64,000 nucleotides of DNA from assembly GCF_014274685.1 (NCBI RefSeq), contig NZ_CP060393.1, positions 2,105,501-2,169,500 on the forward strand. Direction: 5' to 3'. Under the pieces are notes generated by a model. That model did not search any database. It saw nothing but the letters and a program-made list of their open reading frames with translations, and was not told where the DNA came from. The translations under genes were made by a program, and so were the position numbers. The number at the start of each line of letters is the position of its first letter. Position 1 is the stretch's first letter. Below, one piece after another: positions 9,386 through 18,364 of the stretch. The DNA comes from Edaphobacter sp. 4G125. GTDB lineage: Bacteria; Acidobacteriota; Terriglobia; Terriglobales; Acidobacteriaceae.

Positions 9386-11191
9386 TTAAGACGCTTTGAC
9401 GGTATCAGGAAGCAAAGGTTGTAAGGAGGCTGTTACCTGATCGGCTACTGCCGAGGCAACCTGTTCCAGTGCAATTTCTTGCGTATGACGGTTCAGCCGA
9501 TCAACGAATTCCACTTTTCCTTCTGTAACCCCGCGTCCAACGTTGATCCGGTAGGGAATACCAATCAGATCGGCATCCTTGAACTTCACTCCGGCACGTT
9601 CGTCGCGGTCGTCGAGTAGAACATCCAAGCCTGCCTTGGTCAGGTCAGCGGCGATCTTTTCGCCAGCAGCTAGCAGGGAAGCATCGGAGGTGTTGGTGAT
9701 GGTCACTACCACCTGAAAGGGGGCAATTGCCGGGTGCAAAGCAAATGCCGAACCATCATTGGCTGCTGCTGAACCTTCGATCGCTGCGGTCAGGATACGT
9801 TCAATGCCGATGCCGTAACATCCCATAATCGGCGTTGCTTCTTTGCCATCGCGGTTAAGCACCCTGGCTCCCATCGCGTCGGTGTAGCGGCGCCCGAGTT
9901 TGAAGATATGGCCGATCTCGACCGCCTTGCCGATCCGAAGAGGAGAGCCGTCGATAGGATCTCCCTCGCCTTCGACCACGCTGCGCACGTCGGCGATCAG
10001 GGTCGGTTTGAAGTCACGTGTCGGAGTGACGTTGCGGAGGTGGTATTCCTCTTTGTTTGCTCCGGCGATCAGGTTGGTGCGGCCTTCCAGCGCTTTGTCG
10101 AGAATAATGAGCGTTCCCGGCTTCTTCGGATGCGGCGCTGCTTCGACTCCGATCGGCCCCAGATAGCCAGCCGGAGCTTTGAATACCTCAACGATCTCTT
10201 CTGCGGTCATCGGACGAATCTCTCCGCCTGCAAGCGCAGCCAGCTTTGTCTCGTTGAGGGAATGATCGCCGCGAAGAAAGACCACTACCGGACGGAATTT
10301 GCCCAATTTGGCATGATCCGCCTCTGATAGGGCAGCCATGTAGGCCATGGTCTTTATCTGATGCTGCGGCTGTACCTTTAGGAATCCGCCGACCTCTTCA
10401 ATAGTCCGTTGTCCCGGCGTGTGTACCAGCTCCGGTTGTCCGTCACCGGTGGGAGCAAGATCTTCGACCGCCTCAAGGCGGCTGGTGGCTTTTTCGATGT
10501 TTGCGGCATAGCCTGAAGCCGAGCTGGCGATCAGGTCCTCACCAGCATCGGTGTAGACCATGAACTCCTGCGAGGCCGAACCTCCCATGGCGCCGGAATC
10601 CGCCTCCACGGAGACAAATTCCAAGCCGCAACGCGTAAAGATGGCGCGATAGGCGGCATCGTGCTTCCGGTAGCTCTCATCCAGGCCCGCCTCGTCGATA
10701 TCGAACGAGTAGGAATCCTTCATGATGAACTGTCGCACGCGCAGCAGGCCCGACTTCGGGCGCGGTTCGTCACGGAACTTGGTCTGGATCTGGTACCAGA
10801 TCTGGGGAAGTTGTTTATAACTGCGTAACTCATTGCGGGCAATCGAGGTCATCACCTCTTCGTGGGTCATTCCCAGGCACAGGTCGGCGCCTTTACGGTC
10901 CTTCAGGCGAAACATGTTTTCACCCATGACCTGCCAGCGGCCTGATTCTTCCCATATCTCCCTTGGATTCAGCGCAGGGAGCAGAAATTCCTGTCCGATC
11001 TTGTCCATCTCTTCGCGCACAATGGCGACGATCTTGTTGATTGACCGATTGCCGAGTAAGAGATAACTGTAGATGCCGGCGCCGAGCTGGCGAATATATC
11101 CGGCGCGGAGCAGCAGCTTGTGGCTGGCCACCTCTGCGTCAGCAGGGGCTTCACGCAGGGTGGGGATGAAGAGTTGCGACCAGCGATGCAT
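9386..11191 (-). CDS. proS: Prolyl-tRNA synthetase (bacterial type, with editing insert)
   Basis: Charges tRNA-Pro. The 601-residue protein is of the long bacterial type. It has the class II core near the N terminus ([35 protein letters not shown], then the motif around [11 protein letters not shown]). A YbaK-like editing domain follows (about 225-390), then the second half of the catalytic core ([10 protein letters not shown]) and the anticodon-binding domain. It is followed closely by the PBP gene. Confidence 0.97.
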   Translation of the reverse strand: MHRWSQLFIPTLREAPADAEVASHKLLLRAGYIRQLGAGIYSYLLLGNRSINKIVAIVREEMDKIGQEFLLPALNPREIWEESGRWQVMGENMFRLKDRKGADLCLGMTHEEVMTSIARNELRSYKQLPQIWYQIQTKFRDEPRPKSGLLRVRQFIMKDSYSFDIDEAGLDESYRKHDAAYRAIFTRCGLEFVSVEADSGAMGGSASQEFMVYTDAGEDLIASSASGYAANIEKATSRLEAVEDLAPTGDGQPELVHTPGQRTIEEVGGFLKVQPQHQIKTMAYMAALSEADHAKLGKFRPVVVFLRGDHSLNETKLAALAGGEIRPMTAEEIVEVFKAPAGYLGPIGVEAAPHPKKPGTLIILDKALEGRTNLIAGANKEEYHLRNVTPTRDFKPTLIADVRSVVEGEGDPIDGSPLRIGKAVEIGHIFKLGRRYTDAMGARVLNRDGKEATPIMGCYGIGIERILTAAIEGSAAANDGSAFALHPAIAPFQVVVTITNTSDASLLAAGEKIAADLTKAGLDVLLDDRDERAGVKFKDADLIGIPYRINVGRGVTEGKVEFVDRLNRHTQEIALEQVASAVADQVTASLQPLLPDTVKAS

Positions 11192-11322
11192 ACGTTCTGT
11201 TGACCTTCCAGCTCTTTCGATGAGCGCATCGAAGTGATCTTTCTATTCTACCGGGAAGAGGGATGGGACCATAGACGTAGTGGTACTTTCGCGAATAGCC
11301 CCTGCATGTCTGCGAAATCAGA

Positions 11323-12330
11323 TCAGATCAGTTCCAGCGTCCACAGGTCATGCAGGTGCAGCACGCCTTCCGCGTGGCCGTTCGACGAGATCACGATCAG
11401 CGAGGTGATCTTCTTCTCCTCCATCAAGGCCAATGCAGAGGAAGCAAATGCATCGACAGTGATAGTTACTGGCTTTGGATTCATGATTTCGCCAGCTGTA
11501 TGCTCAAGCGCCTGTCCGCCATCTCTTTCCAGCAGACGGCGCAGGTCGCCGTCCGAGATCATCCCCAGTAGCTGTCTGTCTTCCATTAGAACGGTGGTCA
11601 TGCCGAGCTTCTTGCGCGACATTTCGTAGATCACCTGAGGCATTGGCGTTGCAGGCCCAACATGTGGCATCGCATCACCCGTATGCATCAGTTCACCCAC
11701 ACGCGCCAGTCGCTTGCCCAGCCTTCCGCCAGGATGCAGTTCGGCGAAGTCCTCTCGTCGCCATCCACGACGGCGACTGACCTCGAGCGCCAGGGCATCG
11801 CCGAGAGCGAGCATGACGGTCGTTGAAGCTGTCGGCGCGAGGTTATGCGGACATGCTTCGGTAGAAACGCTTGTATCCAGAACAATGTCGCTAGCCTGCG
11901 CCAGAGTGGATGCCGGATTCCCGCAGAGCGTAATTAACTTGTCTGCCAATCGCTTGAGCAGGGGAAGCAGTCGTAGCAACTCTTCGGTTTCGCCGCTTGC
12001 CGAAAGAGTGATAACGGTATCGCCGCGCGACAACATCCCCAAATCGCCATGTACTGCGTCTGCGGGGTGCAGATAATGTGCCGGAGTCCCGGTGGAGCGC
12101 AGTGTAGCGGCGATCTTTCGGGCGATGATGCCGCTCTTTCCAATTCCCGTAACGATCACGCGATTTTGCCTCGTTACTGCTTCCAGCAACAGGCTAACTG
12201 CCTGGTGGAAGGCAGGAAGCATGGCTCCGTCCAGGCGCATTGCCAGTTCCAGCAGAGAGCGCGCCTCGATGCGAACAAACTCCGAAGGTAAAGTGTGATC
12301 TCGTGCGGTGAGGGCAGCGTCGGACATCAT
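11323..12330 (-). CDS. kdsD: KpsF/GutQ family D-arabinose-5-phosphate isomerase
   Basis: Interconverts ribulose 5-phosphate and arabinose 5-phosphate, the first step toward Kdo for lipopolysaccharide. The 335-residue protein has an N-terminal SIS sugar-isomerase domain (VTGIGKSGIIARKIA, HGDLGM, LSASGETEELL, then PTASTTVMLALGDALA). Two CBS domains follow (about 205-335), as in KdsD/KpsF. Two adjacent ATG codons could serve as start. The KpsF/KdsD family is firm; which biological isomer role it fills is inferred. The gene is divergent from the thioredoxin-like gene. Confidence 0.9.
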   Translation of the reverse strand: MMSDAALTARDHTLPSEFVRIEARSLLELAMRLDGAMLPAFHQAVSLLLEAVTRQNRVIVTGIGKSGIIARKIAATLRSTGTPAHYLHPADAVHGDLGMLSRGDTVITLSASGETEELLRLLPLLKRLADKLITLCGNPASTLAQASDIVLDTSVSTEACPHNLAPTASTTVMLALGDALALEVSRRRGWRREDFAELHPGGRLGKRLARVGELMHTGDAMPHVGPATPMPQVIYEMSRKKLGMTTVLMEDRQLLGMISDGDLRRLLERDGGQALEHTAGEIMNPKPVTITVDAFASSALALMEEKKITSLIVISSNGHAEGVLHLHDLWTLELI

Positions 12331-12374
12331 TCCTGAACCTTTCCGATGCTAGCAGAGTCCTATCGATAGCCCGC

Positions 12375-12400
12375 CGGAAAGCGAAAGGGCTCGCTTTCCG
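12375..12400. repeat. Hairpin between divergent genes
   Basis: CGGAAAGCGA and TCGCTTTCCG form a perfect 10-bp stem with a 6-base loop. It sits in the roughly 115-base gap between the divergent kdsD and thioredoxin-like genes, so it is likely in a 5' leader or acts as an operator rather than as a terminator. Confidence 0.45.
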
Positions 12401-12446
12401 TCTACACTAAAGAGACAGGCTCTGCGAAAGGAAGTTAGAAACGGTG

Positions 12447-13073
12447 ATGCGTCGAGCGTTGGTTCTTGGGGTAATGGTAGTAGGAGTCGCCCTGCTTCTC
12501 TGGGCAGGGTGGCATAACCTGCGCGAGCGCAAGTTGGCCATGCAAAAGGCGCGAGAGAACCAGGTCGTCCTGATTCCGGACAGACAACAGTCCGAAGGGG
12601 GCGACGAGATGGCTCCCAAGATGCGCGGGAAGCAGGCCCCACAATTCTCGCTGACCAGTCTCGATGGCAAGAAGGTTTCGCTGGCTGACTATAAAGGACG
12701 TCCTGTCCTGGTGAATTTCTGGGCCACATGGTGCGGACCCTGCAAGGTAGAGATGCCCTGGTTCGAGCAATTCCGCAAACAGTATGCAGCCCAGGGATTT
12801 GAGATTCTTGGCCTGGCGGATGATGTTGACGCGGGCAAAGATGCCATTGCCAAGGTTGTCCAGAAAGCCGGTGTCACCTATCCAATCCTGCTGACGGATG
12901 GGAAGGTTCAGAATGCCTACGGTGGTCTGGATGTTCTGCCGATGTCGTTCTATATCGATCGTAATGGCGTCATTGTGGAGCAAACGGCTGGCCTTGGTTC
13001 GAAGGATCAGATTGAGGCCAGTATCAAGAAGACGATCGCTTCTGGACAGACGGCACAGGCAGGTGGAATGTGA
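12447..13073 (+). CDS. Membrane-anchored TlpA/ResA-like thioredoxin
   Basis: A periplasm-facing thiol-disulfide oxidoreductase. The 208-residue protein starts with an uncleaved membrane helix (about 6-25). A thioredoxin fold follows with FWATWCGPCKVEMPWF (active site WCGPC) and the cis-Pro region LPMSFYID. AhpC/TSA-like features (GKKVSLADYKGRPVLVNF) put it in the TlpA/ResA group, which reduces apocytochrome or other exported cysteines. GTG 12444 is directly upstream, but ATG 12447 fits the AAAGGAAG ribosome site. The stop overlaps the start of the next gene (GTGA), so the two act together. Confidence 0.88.
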   Translation: MRRALVLGVMVVGVALLLWAGWHNLRERKLAMQKARENQVVLIPDRQQSEGGDEMAPKMRGKQAPQFSLTSLDGKKVSLADYKGRPVLVNFWATWCGPCKVEMPWFEQFRKQYAAQGFEILGLADDVDAGKDAIAKVVQKAGVTYPILLTDGKVQNAYGGLDVLPMSFYIDRNGVIVEQTAGLGSKDQIEASIKKTIASGQTAQAGGM

Positions 13074-13555
13074 TTCGTTCTGTCGTGTTGACTGCAATCC
13101 TGGTGTGCTCGGGATGGGCTGGCGCTCAGCAGGGAGCGATGTCCATATCTCCGGCTAAAACGAAGCAATACATCACCTATGTGGCAGAAGAGCAGCGGCT
13201 GACAGCAGGGAAGAAGGGCGCCCTCGTGCTGCGGTTCCAGGTGAATGAGGGTTTCCATGTGAACTCGCACACTCCGAAGTCTGAGTTGCTGATTCCAACG
13301 AACATAGCATTTCAGCCTGCCGCAGGTGTGACCGCATCCCCGGTTGAGTATCCTACGGGCACGGCCTACAGCTTCAGCTTTGAGCCAAACGAAAAGCTTG
13401 ACGTCTACACAGGCTCGTTCACGGTAAAAGTTCCCGTTGTGGTGGAGGCAGGTTCGCATACCATCAATGGCGTGTTGCGCTACCAGGCCTGCGATAAAGC
13501 GGCCTGTTACCCGCCGAAGAGCCTGCCTGTGCAGGTACTCGTTACTGCGAAGTAG
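13070..13555 (+). CDS. Secreted DsbD-alpha-like (DsbD N-terminal domain) protein
   Basis: The 161-residue protein has a signal peptide ending near GWAGAQQG. It then matches the immunoglobulin-like N-terminal domain of DsbD. Family hallmarks are GFHVNSHTP, the YPTG segment and a C-terminal Cys pair in YQACDKAACYPPKS. In DsbD this domain takes electrons from the membrane domain and passes them to periplasmic partners. Here it stands alone without the membrane or C-terminal parts. It starts with GTG overlapping the stop of the TlpA-like gene, so a reductant/partner pair in the periplasm is a fair inference. Confidence 0.82.
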   Translation: MIRSVVLTAILVCSGWAGAQQGAMSISPAKTKQYITYVAEEQRLTAGKKGALVLRFQVNEGFHVNSHTPKSELLIPTNIAFQPAAGVTASPVEYPTGTAYSFSFEPNEKLDVYTGSFTVKVPVVVEAGSHTINGVLRYQACDKAACYPPKSLPVQVLVTAK

Positions 13556-13638
13556 CGTGGTTGAATTTCATTGAGGCTGCATGACTTTGCGGCCTTGCTG
13601 TGGTGCATTATCAATCAAGAGGGCAAGCGAGAAAGGCA

Positions 13639-14820
13639 ATGGAAGAGTTTAGAAGACTGACCAGGCTCCCGGCGTATGTGTTCAACATCACCAGCGAGCT
13701 GAAGGCAGCAGCTCGTAAGCGTGGCGAAGACATCATCGACTTTGGAATGGGTAACCCCGATGGTGCAACCCCGAAGAACATCGTCGATAAGTTGATCGAG
13801 GCAGCGCAGAAGACACAGACGCATCGCTATTCGTTATCACGGGGAATTCCACGTCTCCGTCGTGCCATCTCCAACTGGTATAAGACTCGCTATAACGTTG
13901 ATCTTGATCCTGAGACCGAAGCCATTGTCACGATTGGCTCCAAGGAAGGAATCGCACATCTCTGCCTGGCCGTGCTCGATGACGCTGATACGGTTGCGGT
14001 GCCAAACCCCAGCTATCCAATCCACATCTTTGGCCCAGTGATTGCGGGTTCCCGCGTGCAGAGCATTCCTATCGATGGTGCTACGTCCGACGAGTTTCTC
14101 GCCCGGCTCGAGCATGAGCTCCCACGTATGGAGCCACGCCCAAAGGTGCTGATTCTCAACTTCCCGGCGAATCCGACGACGCAATGCGTAGAGCTCGGCT
14201 TTTTCGAGCGCGTGGTGGCCTTATGTCGCGAACTCGGTATCTATATCGTGCATGATCTTGCTTATGCCGATATCGTCTTCGACGGCTACCGTGCTCCCAG
14301 CGTTCTCGAAGTTCCAGGAGCGAAAGAGATCGCTGTCGAGTTCTTTACTCTCTCGAAGAGCTACAACATGCCCGGTTGGCGTGTCGGATTTATGGTCGGA
14401 AATAAGAAGCTGGTTGCTGCACTTGGCCGCATTAAGAGTTACTTTGATTACGGAACCTTCACCCCGATTCAGGTTGCTTCCATTGCCGCCCTTGAAGGCT
14501 CACAGGAATGCGTAAAGGATATCTGCGAGAACTACAAGTCGCGCCGCGATGTCCTGGTTCCGGGACTGAACAAGCTGGGCTGGCCAGTCGAGCTGCCAAA
14601 GGCCACCATGTTTGCATGGGCAAAGATTCCGGAACAGTATCGTTCCCTGGGGTCAATTGAGTTCTCTAAAAAACTCCTTAATGAAGCAAAGGTCGCTGTC
14701 AGCCCCGGGGTAGGTTTTGGTGAACATGGTGATGGTTATGTTCGTTTCTCACTGATCGAAAATGAAGAACGGACTCGCCAGGCTCTGCGGGGAATCAAAC
14801 AGATGTTCCGCAACGCATAA
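13639..14820 (+). CDS. alaC: Pyridoxal-phosphate aminotransferase, AlaC-like
   Basis: A class I/II aminotransferase of 393 residues, very similar in layout to glutamate-pyruvate transaminase AlaC. Visible are RLPAYVFNI, DFGMGNPDGATP, HRYSLSRGIPRLRRAI, FPANPTTQCV, HDLAYADIVFDG and the PLP lysine in FTLSKSYNMPGWRVGF. The C-terminal Arg region is SLIENEERTRQA. An upstream GTG at 13600 would add 13 residues; the ATG matches where AlaC proteins begin. The reaction (alanine formation from pyruvate and glutamate) is inferred from family. It appears to be a single-gene unit. Confidence 0.87.
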   Translation: MEEFRRLTRLPAYVFNITSELKAAARKRGEDIIDFGMGNPDGATPKNIVDKLIEAAQKTQTHRYSLSRGIPRLRRAISNWYKTRYNVDLDPETEAIVTIGSKEGIAHLCLAVLDDADTVAVPNPSYPIHIFGPVIAGSRVQSIPIDGATSDEFLARLEHELPRMEPRPKVLILNFPANPTTQCVELGFFERVVALCRELGIYIVHDLAYADIVFDGYRAPSVLEVPGAKEIAVEFFTLSKSYNMPGWRVGFMVGNKKLVAALGRIKSYFDYGTFTPIQVASIAALEGSQECVKDICENYKSRRDVLVPGLNKLGWPVELPKATMFAWAKIPEQYRSLGSIEFSKKLLNEAKVAVSPGVGFGEHGDGYVRFSLIENEERTRQALRGIKQMFRNA

Positions 14821-14958
14821 AGTATTTGTAATCAATCTATTTTTCCTCTTTATTGAGAATATTCTTTAGGAAGCCTTCGCCACGAGAAGGTAAGGAATCT
14901 GGTTCGATCATCGTTACTATCTCGTCACTAGAGCTTTATTCGGGAGTATCATCAAAGA

Positions 14959-15933
14959 GTGCCGAAATACTCGATCGTCGTTCCTTTCCATAACGAAGAA
15001 GACAATGTGACGACCCTTTATGACCGTCTTAAAGCGGTTATGGAGCATGTCGGCGAGTCGTTTGAGCTCGTCTTTGTCGATGACGGATCCCGCGATCGCA
15101 CCTACCGCCTGCTTGAGGAGATCGCTGCCGTCGATTCGCGCGTTCTGGTCATTAAGCTGCGTCGGAACTTCGGCCAGACTTCGGCCTTGGCCGCTGGTTT
15201 TGATCACGCACAGGGAGACTTCATCCTGGCCATGGATGGTGACCTACAACACTCCCCCGCCGAAATTCCGAACTTTCTTGCCAAACTCGAGGAAGGCTAT
15301 GACGTTGTTAGCGGTTGGCGCGCTCAGCGTGGCGATAACTTCGTTATGCGCCGCATTCCTTCGCGAATTGCCAATTGGCTTATGGCTACTCTGAGTGGTG
15401 TCAATATCCACGATTTTGGGACCACTTTCAAGGCGTATCGCCGTGAGGTCATCCACAACATCCCACTTTACGGAGAGATGCACCGCTTTATTCCGGCCTT
15501 GGCTTCTTGGTATGGCGCCAGCATCTGCGAGATTCCCATCTCCAATCCGAGCCGTCAGTTTGGCAAAAGTCACTATGGCATCTCTCGTACTTTCCGTGTC
15601 TTTTTCGATCTGCTGACCATCCGATTCCTGTTGAAGTATATGACTAGGCCGCTGCACTTCTTTGGAACGATTGGTGCGTTCAGTGCCTTTGCGGGATCGG
15701 CACTTGCTGCCTGGCTTCTCATCCTCAAGCTCATCACCAGCCAGCACGTTATGGATATGCATGGTCCGCTCTTCGTTGTCGCCGGAGTCTTGATTTTGGC
15801 TGGTGTTCAGATGATTGGGATTGGTTTGCTCGGAGAACTCCAGGTGCGCCACTTCCACACCTCGTCGCATCGCGCACCTTATGCGGTAGACCGCATCCTG
15901 CGGCTTCGGTCGGAAGAGAGTCTGCTGCAGTAG
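14959..15933 (+). CDS. Family 2 glycosyltransferase, DPM1/ArnC/GtrB-like
   Basis: The 324-residue protein has a cytoplasmic GT-A domain (YSIVVPFHNEEDN, FVDDGSRDRT, MDGDLQHSP). The middle region has RRxxSRIANW-type features (RIPSRIANWL) and RQFGKSHYG. Two C-terminal membrane helices follow (about 233-258 and 268-292). This is the architecture of enzymes that move a sugar from a nucleotide to polyprenyl phosphate for envelope glycan modification. The sugar cannot be told. The start is GTG; the next internal Met is inside the domain. No flippase or GT-C gene lies beside it. Confidence 0.87.
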   Translation: MPKYSIVVPFHNEEDNVTTLYDRLKAVMEHVGESFELVFVDDGSRDRTYRLLEEIAAVDSRVLVIKLRRNFGQTSALAAGFDHAQGDFILAMDGDLQHSPAEIPNFLAKLEEGYDVVSGWRAQRGDNFVMRRIPSRIANWLMATLSGVNIHDFGTTFKAYRREVIHNIPLYGEMHRFIPALASWYGASICEIPISNPSRQFGKSHYGISRTFRVFFDLLTIRFLLKYMTRPLHFFGTIGAFSAFAGSALAAWLLILKLITSQHVMDMHGPLFVVAGVLILAGVQMIGIGLLGELQVRHFHTSSHRAPYAVDRILRLRSEESLLQ

Positions 15934-16094
15934 ACTTCGGGTTTCTATAGCTGTTTTTCTATCGATCTGCCTCTCCATCATCAGAAAACTCGTGAAGCGG
16001 TAGCTGCTTCGTGTAAAGTGTTTGGCATCTGGAAGGTAAGGCCTTGCTCGCTATAGGCTTACCCGACCAGCTATCACGCACGATAGGAGAATAC

Positions 16095-16427
16095 ATGTCT
16101 GCACATTATGAATTGAAGCCGGCTGCAAACAGCCAGTTTATGTTCAACCTGAAGGCAGCCAATGGCGAGATCATTCTGACCAGCGAGACCTATAAGTCAA
16201 AAGAAGCGGCCCTCAACGGCATCGAGTCCGTCAAGAAGAACTCTCCACATGACGAACAGTACGAAAGGAAGAAGTCTCATTCCTCGCAACCGTATTTCGT
16301 ATTGAAGGCCAGGAATCATGAGGTCATCGGTCGTAGTGAGATGTATTCCTCCGAAGCTGCCATGGAGAAAGGGATCGAGTCTGTAAAGAAGAACGGTCCT
16401 GATGCCACTGTTAAAGACATCACCTAG
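16095..16427 (+). CDS. yegP: YegP family protein (two DUF1508 repeats)
   Basis: A 110-residue soluble protein, the same length as E. coli YegP. It consists of two DUF1508 units of about 50 residues: FMFNLKAANGEIILTSETY with GIESVKKNSP, and YFVLKARNHEVIGRSEMY with GIESVKKNGP. The function of this family is unknown. ATG 16095 follows AGGAGA by four bases, which decides the start over an upstream TTG at 16044. It is a monocistronic gene. Confidence 0.9.
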   Translation: MSAHYELKPAANSQFMFNLKAANGEIILTSETYKSKEAALNGIESVKKNSPHDEQYERKKSHSSQPYFVLKARNHEVIGRSEMYSSEAAMEKGIESVKKNGPDATVKDIT

Positions 16428-16549
16428 CTAATACCAAGATCTCACACTCTCTAACTTCTCTATGTGGGGAGCAGAAGGAGTTTCTATACCCTCACTCGAC
16501 TGATGCTATTTTTGCGAGACGAAACAGCTCACTGCGGCATCCAAAAACC

Positions 16550-17521
16550 ATGCAGGCGATACGCATTCTTCATACCGACGGGCCCGAAGCCCTTATTCTC
16601 CAGGATCTCCCCACTCCAGCTCCTGGGCCTGGCGAGGCTCTCATCCGCATTGAGGCATCGGGCGTCAACTTTATTGATGTCTACTTCCGTGAAGGCCGTT
16701 ATCCTGCACAGCTTCCCTACACGCTCGGGCAGGAGGCAGCCGGGATCATTGTTGCGCTTGGAGAAGGTACTCCAGCCGACTTCAAGGTGGGAGATCGGGT
16801 TGCGTGGTGTAGCGTGCCAGGCACGTATGCTCAACTCGCTGTCGCTCCTGTCGAGAAGCTCATCCCCATTCCTGAGGGGGTCTCCTCACAGCAGGCCGCC
16901 GCTGCCATGCTTCAGGGAATGACCGCGCATTACTTGGCATATTCGACATACTCCATCCGTCCCGGCGACGAGGTTCTGATTCATGCAGGCGCGGGTGGAG
17001 TCGGTTTGTTATTGACCCAGATAGCCAAATCTCTCGGCGCGCGTGTCTTCACCACAGTATCGAACGAGGAAAAGGCTGAGCTCTCTCGTGAAGCCGGAGC
17101 AGATGAGGTCATCCTCTATACCCAACAAGACTTTGCCAAGGCCGTAAAAAGTCTGATCTCCGGACCGGGGTTGCACGCGGTCTATGATTCTGTCGGCAAG
17201 ACAACCTTTGAAAAGTCTCTCTCGGTTCTGCGGCCTCGCGGTACACTTGTGCTCTTCGGCGGGTCCAGCGGCCCTGTTCCCCCGTTTGATCTCATCAAAC
17301 TCTCCCAGATGGGATCGCTCTACATTACTCGCCCTACTCTTAAGGACTACACTGCTACCCGCCAAGAGCTCGAACAGCGTGCCAGCGATGTTCTTAATGC
17401 AGTTGCCTTGGGAGAACTCAAGCTTCGCATTGAGCACATCTATCCATTGATCAACGCTGCACACGCACACCGGGACCTCGAGGGCCGCAAAACAACGGGC
17501 AAACTTCTTCTGATCCCCTGA
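16550..17521 (+). CDS. qor: NADPH:quinone reductase (zinc-free MDR family)
   Basis: A 323-residue medium-chain reductase without zinc ligands, close to QorA. Features in order: GVNFIDVYFREGRYP, the LGQEAAGIIVALGEG segment, TAHYLAYSTY, the NADPH-binding Rossmann motif HAGAGGVGLLLTQIAK, YDSVGKTTFEKSL and LFGGSSGPVPPFD. The last two are typical of Qor. It reduces quinones with NADPH in the cytoplasm. It is a single gene followed by a REP-like element. Confidence 0.9.
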   Translation: MQAIRILHTDGPEALILQDLPTPAPGPGEALIRIEASGVNFIDVYFREGRYPAQLPYTLGQEAAGIIVALGEGTPADFKVGDRVAWCSVPGTYAQLAVAPVEKLIPIPEGVSSQQAAAAMLQGMTAHYLAYSTYSIRPGDEVLIHAGAGGVGLLLTQIAKSLGARVFTTVSNEEKAELSREAGADEVILYTQQDFAKAVKSLISGPGLHAVYDSVGKTTFEKSLSVLRPRGTLVLFGGSSGPVPPFDLIKLSQMGSLYITRPTLKDYTATRQELEQRASDVLNAVALGELKLRIEHIYPLINAAHAHRDLEGRKTTGKLLLIP

Positions 17522-17596
17522 GAAATCTGAAAAAAGGTTCTGACTGCTCAGGAAAGCGGTGGCTAACGGGGTGAGTTCACCACCAATTACCATGGG

Positions 17597-17646
17597 GTGT
17601 CATCCTGAGCGAAGGCCGACGGCCGGAGTAGACGGATCTGCGGTTT
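17597..17646 (+). repeat. REP-like element A
   Basis: Begins GTGTCATCCTGAGC and ends GGATCTGCGGTT, with a G+C-rich self-complementary middle. The same two ends occur at 30171-30218 in inverse orientation, and a variant occurs at 36543-36592. It lies in the gap after the quinone reductase gene. Confidence 0.7.
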
Positions 17647-17679
17647 TGCGATTGTACGAAAGCCGCTCTAGGAGTCTTC

Positions 17680-18039
17680 ATGAACTCTCTTCGCGCCACC
17701 AATCTTCTCCTTGCGGCTGTTGCACTTCTGCTTGTAGTTCTCGTTCTGCGTCCGTTTCGTGAGCCTGACCCAGTCTTTGCGCAATCTCCCGATACGGATT
17801 ACTTTTTCGAGCCTGGAACCTTTCTCGTACGTGCGCCGGATAATAGCCAGCAGGTCTATGCCAAGGTGGTCGTCGATCTGAGAAACGGCCGTGTCTGGGC
17901 GTTTCCCACGCTTACACCGCAGCCTTACCCCTCTGATCCTATTTACAATAAGCCACAGACTTCCCATCCCTTCCAGCTTGGTCGGTTTGCCCTTGAAGAT
18001 ACGAAGAAGTTCGTTCCCGAAGCGGGGGCGTCACGTTGA
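17680..18039 (+). CDS. Small membrane-anchored hypothetical protein
   Basis: I do not recognise this 119-residue protein. It has an N-terminal hydrophobic helix (about 7-25) and an FREPDPVFAQ cleavage-like region. A short mixed domain follows with FEPGTFLVRAPDN, AKVVVDLRNGRVWAFPT and a Pro-rich stretch. It is probably exported or anchored to the inner membrane facing the periplasm. It precedes the cobalamin riboswitch but has its own ATG and no obvious link to B12. Confidence 0.7.
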   Translation: MNSLRATNLLLAAVALLLVVLVLRPFREPDPVFAQSPDTDYFFEPGTFLVRAPDNSQQVYAKVVVDLRNGRVWAFPTLTPQPYPSDPIYNKPQTSHPFQLGRFALEDTKKFVPEAGASR

Positions 18040-18143
18040 ACCAGCAGCTCTTTGACTTCCTCTCTCCAAATGCCGCAAACTTGAAATACGCTGTTAACCT
18101 GCGGCTGCAATAAGTATGAGCCGCCATCTTTATCTTGTACCGC

Positions 18144-18315
18144 AACGAAATGTTCGGGAAGCGCGGTGAAATTCCGCCACTGCCCCGCAACTGTGATTCG
18201 CGCGCTCACAACGCAAGAGTGAATGCCGCCTGCTGGTTTCCACTGACGATCGTCGGGAAGGGAACAGCCATGATAGGTAGGCATGGAACGCGAAAGTCAG
18301 GAGACCGGTTTCGTT
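18144..18315 (+). promoter_or_regulatory. Cobalamin riboswitch
   Basis: The conserved core is plain: GCGGTGAAATTCCGCC, CTGCCCCGCAACTGTGA, CCACTGA, GGGAAGG and the B12 box AAGTCAGGAGACC. The closing stem P1 is AACGAAA (18144-18150) with TTTCGTT (18309-18315). Downstream is a hairpin CGTTCCC/GGGAACG (18331-18349) that abuts the purine-rich ribosome site of the TonB receptor. Control of translation by B12 is therefore likely. Confidence 0.95.
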
Positions 18316-18330
18316 GTTGCACAATAGCCA

Positions 18331-18349
18331 CGTTCCCGAGGGGGGAACG
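18331..18349 (+). promoter_or_regulatory. Expression-platform hairpin before the TonB receptor
   Basis: CGTTCCC and GGGAACG flank a 5-base loop. The 3' arm runs into the ribosome-binding purines CGAGGAG, and no U-run follows. It could expose or mask ribosome entry depending on the state of the riboswitch. Confidence 0.55.
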
Positions 18350-18364
18350 AGGAGTCGATCTTCC

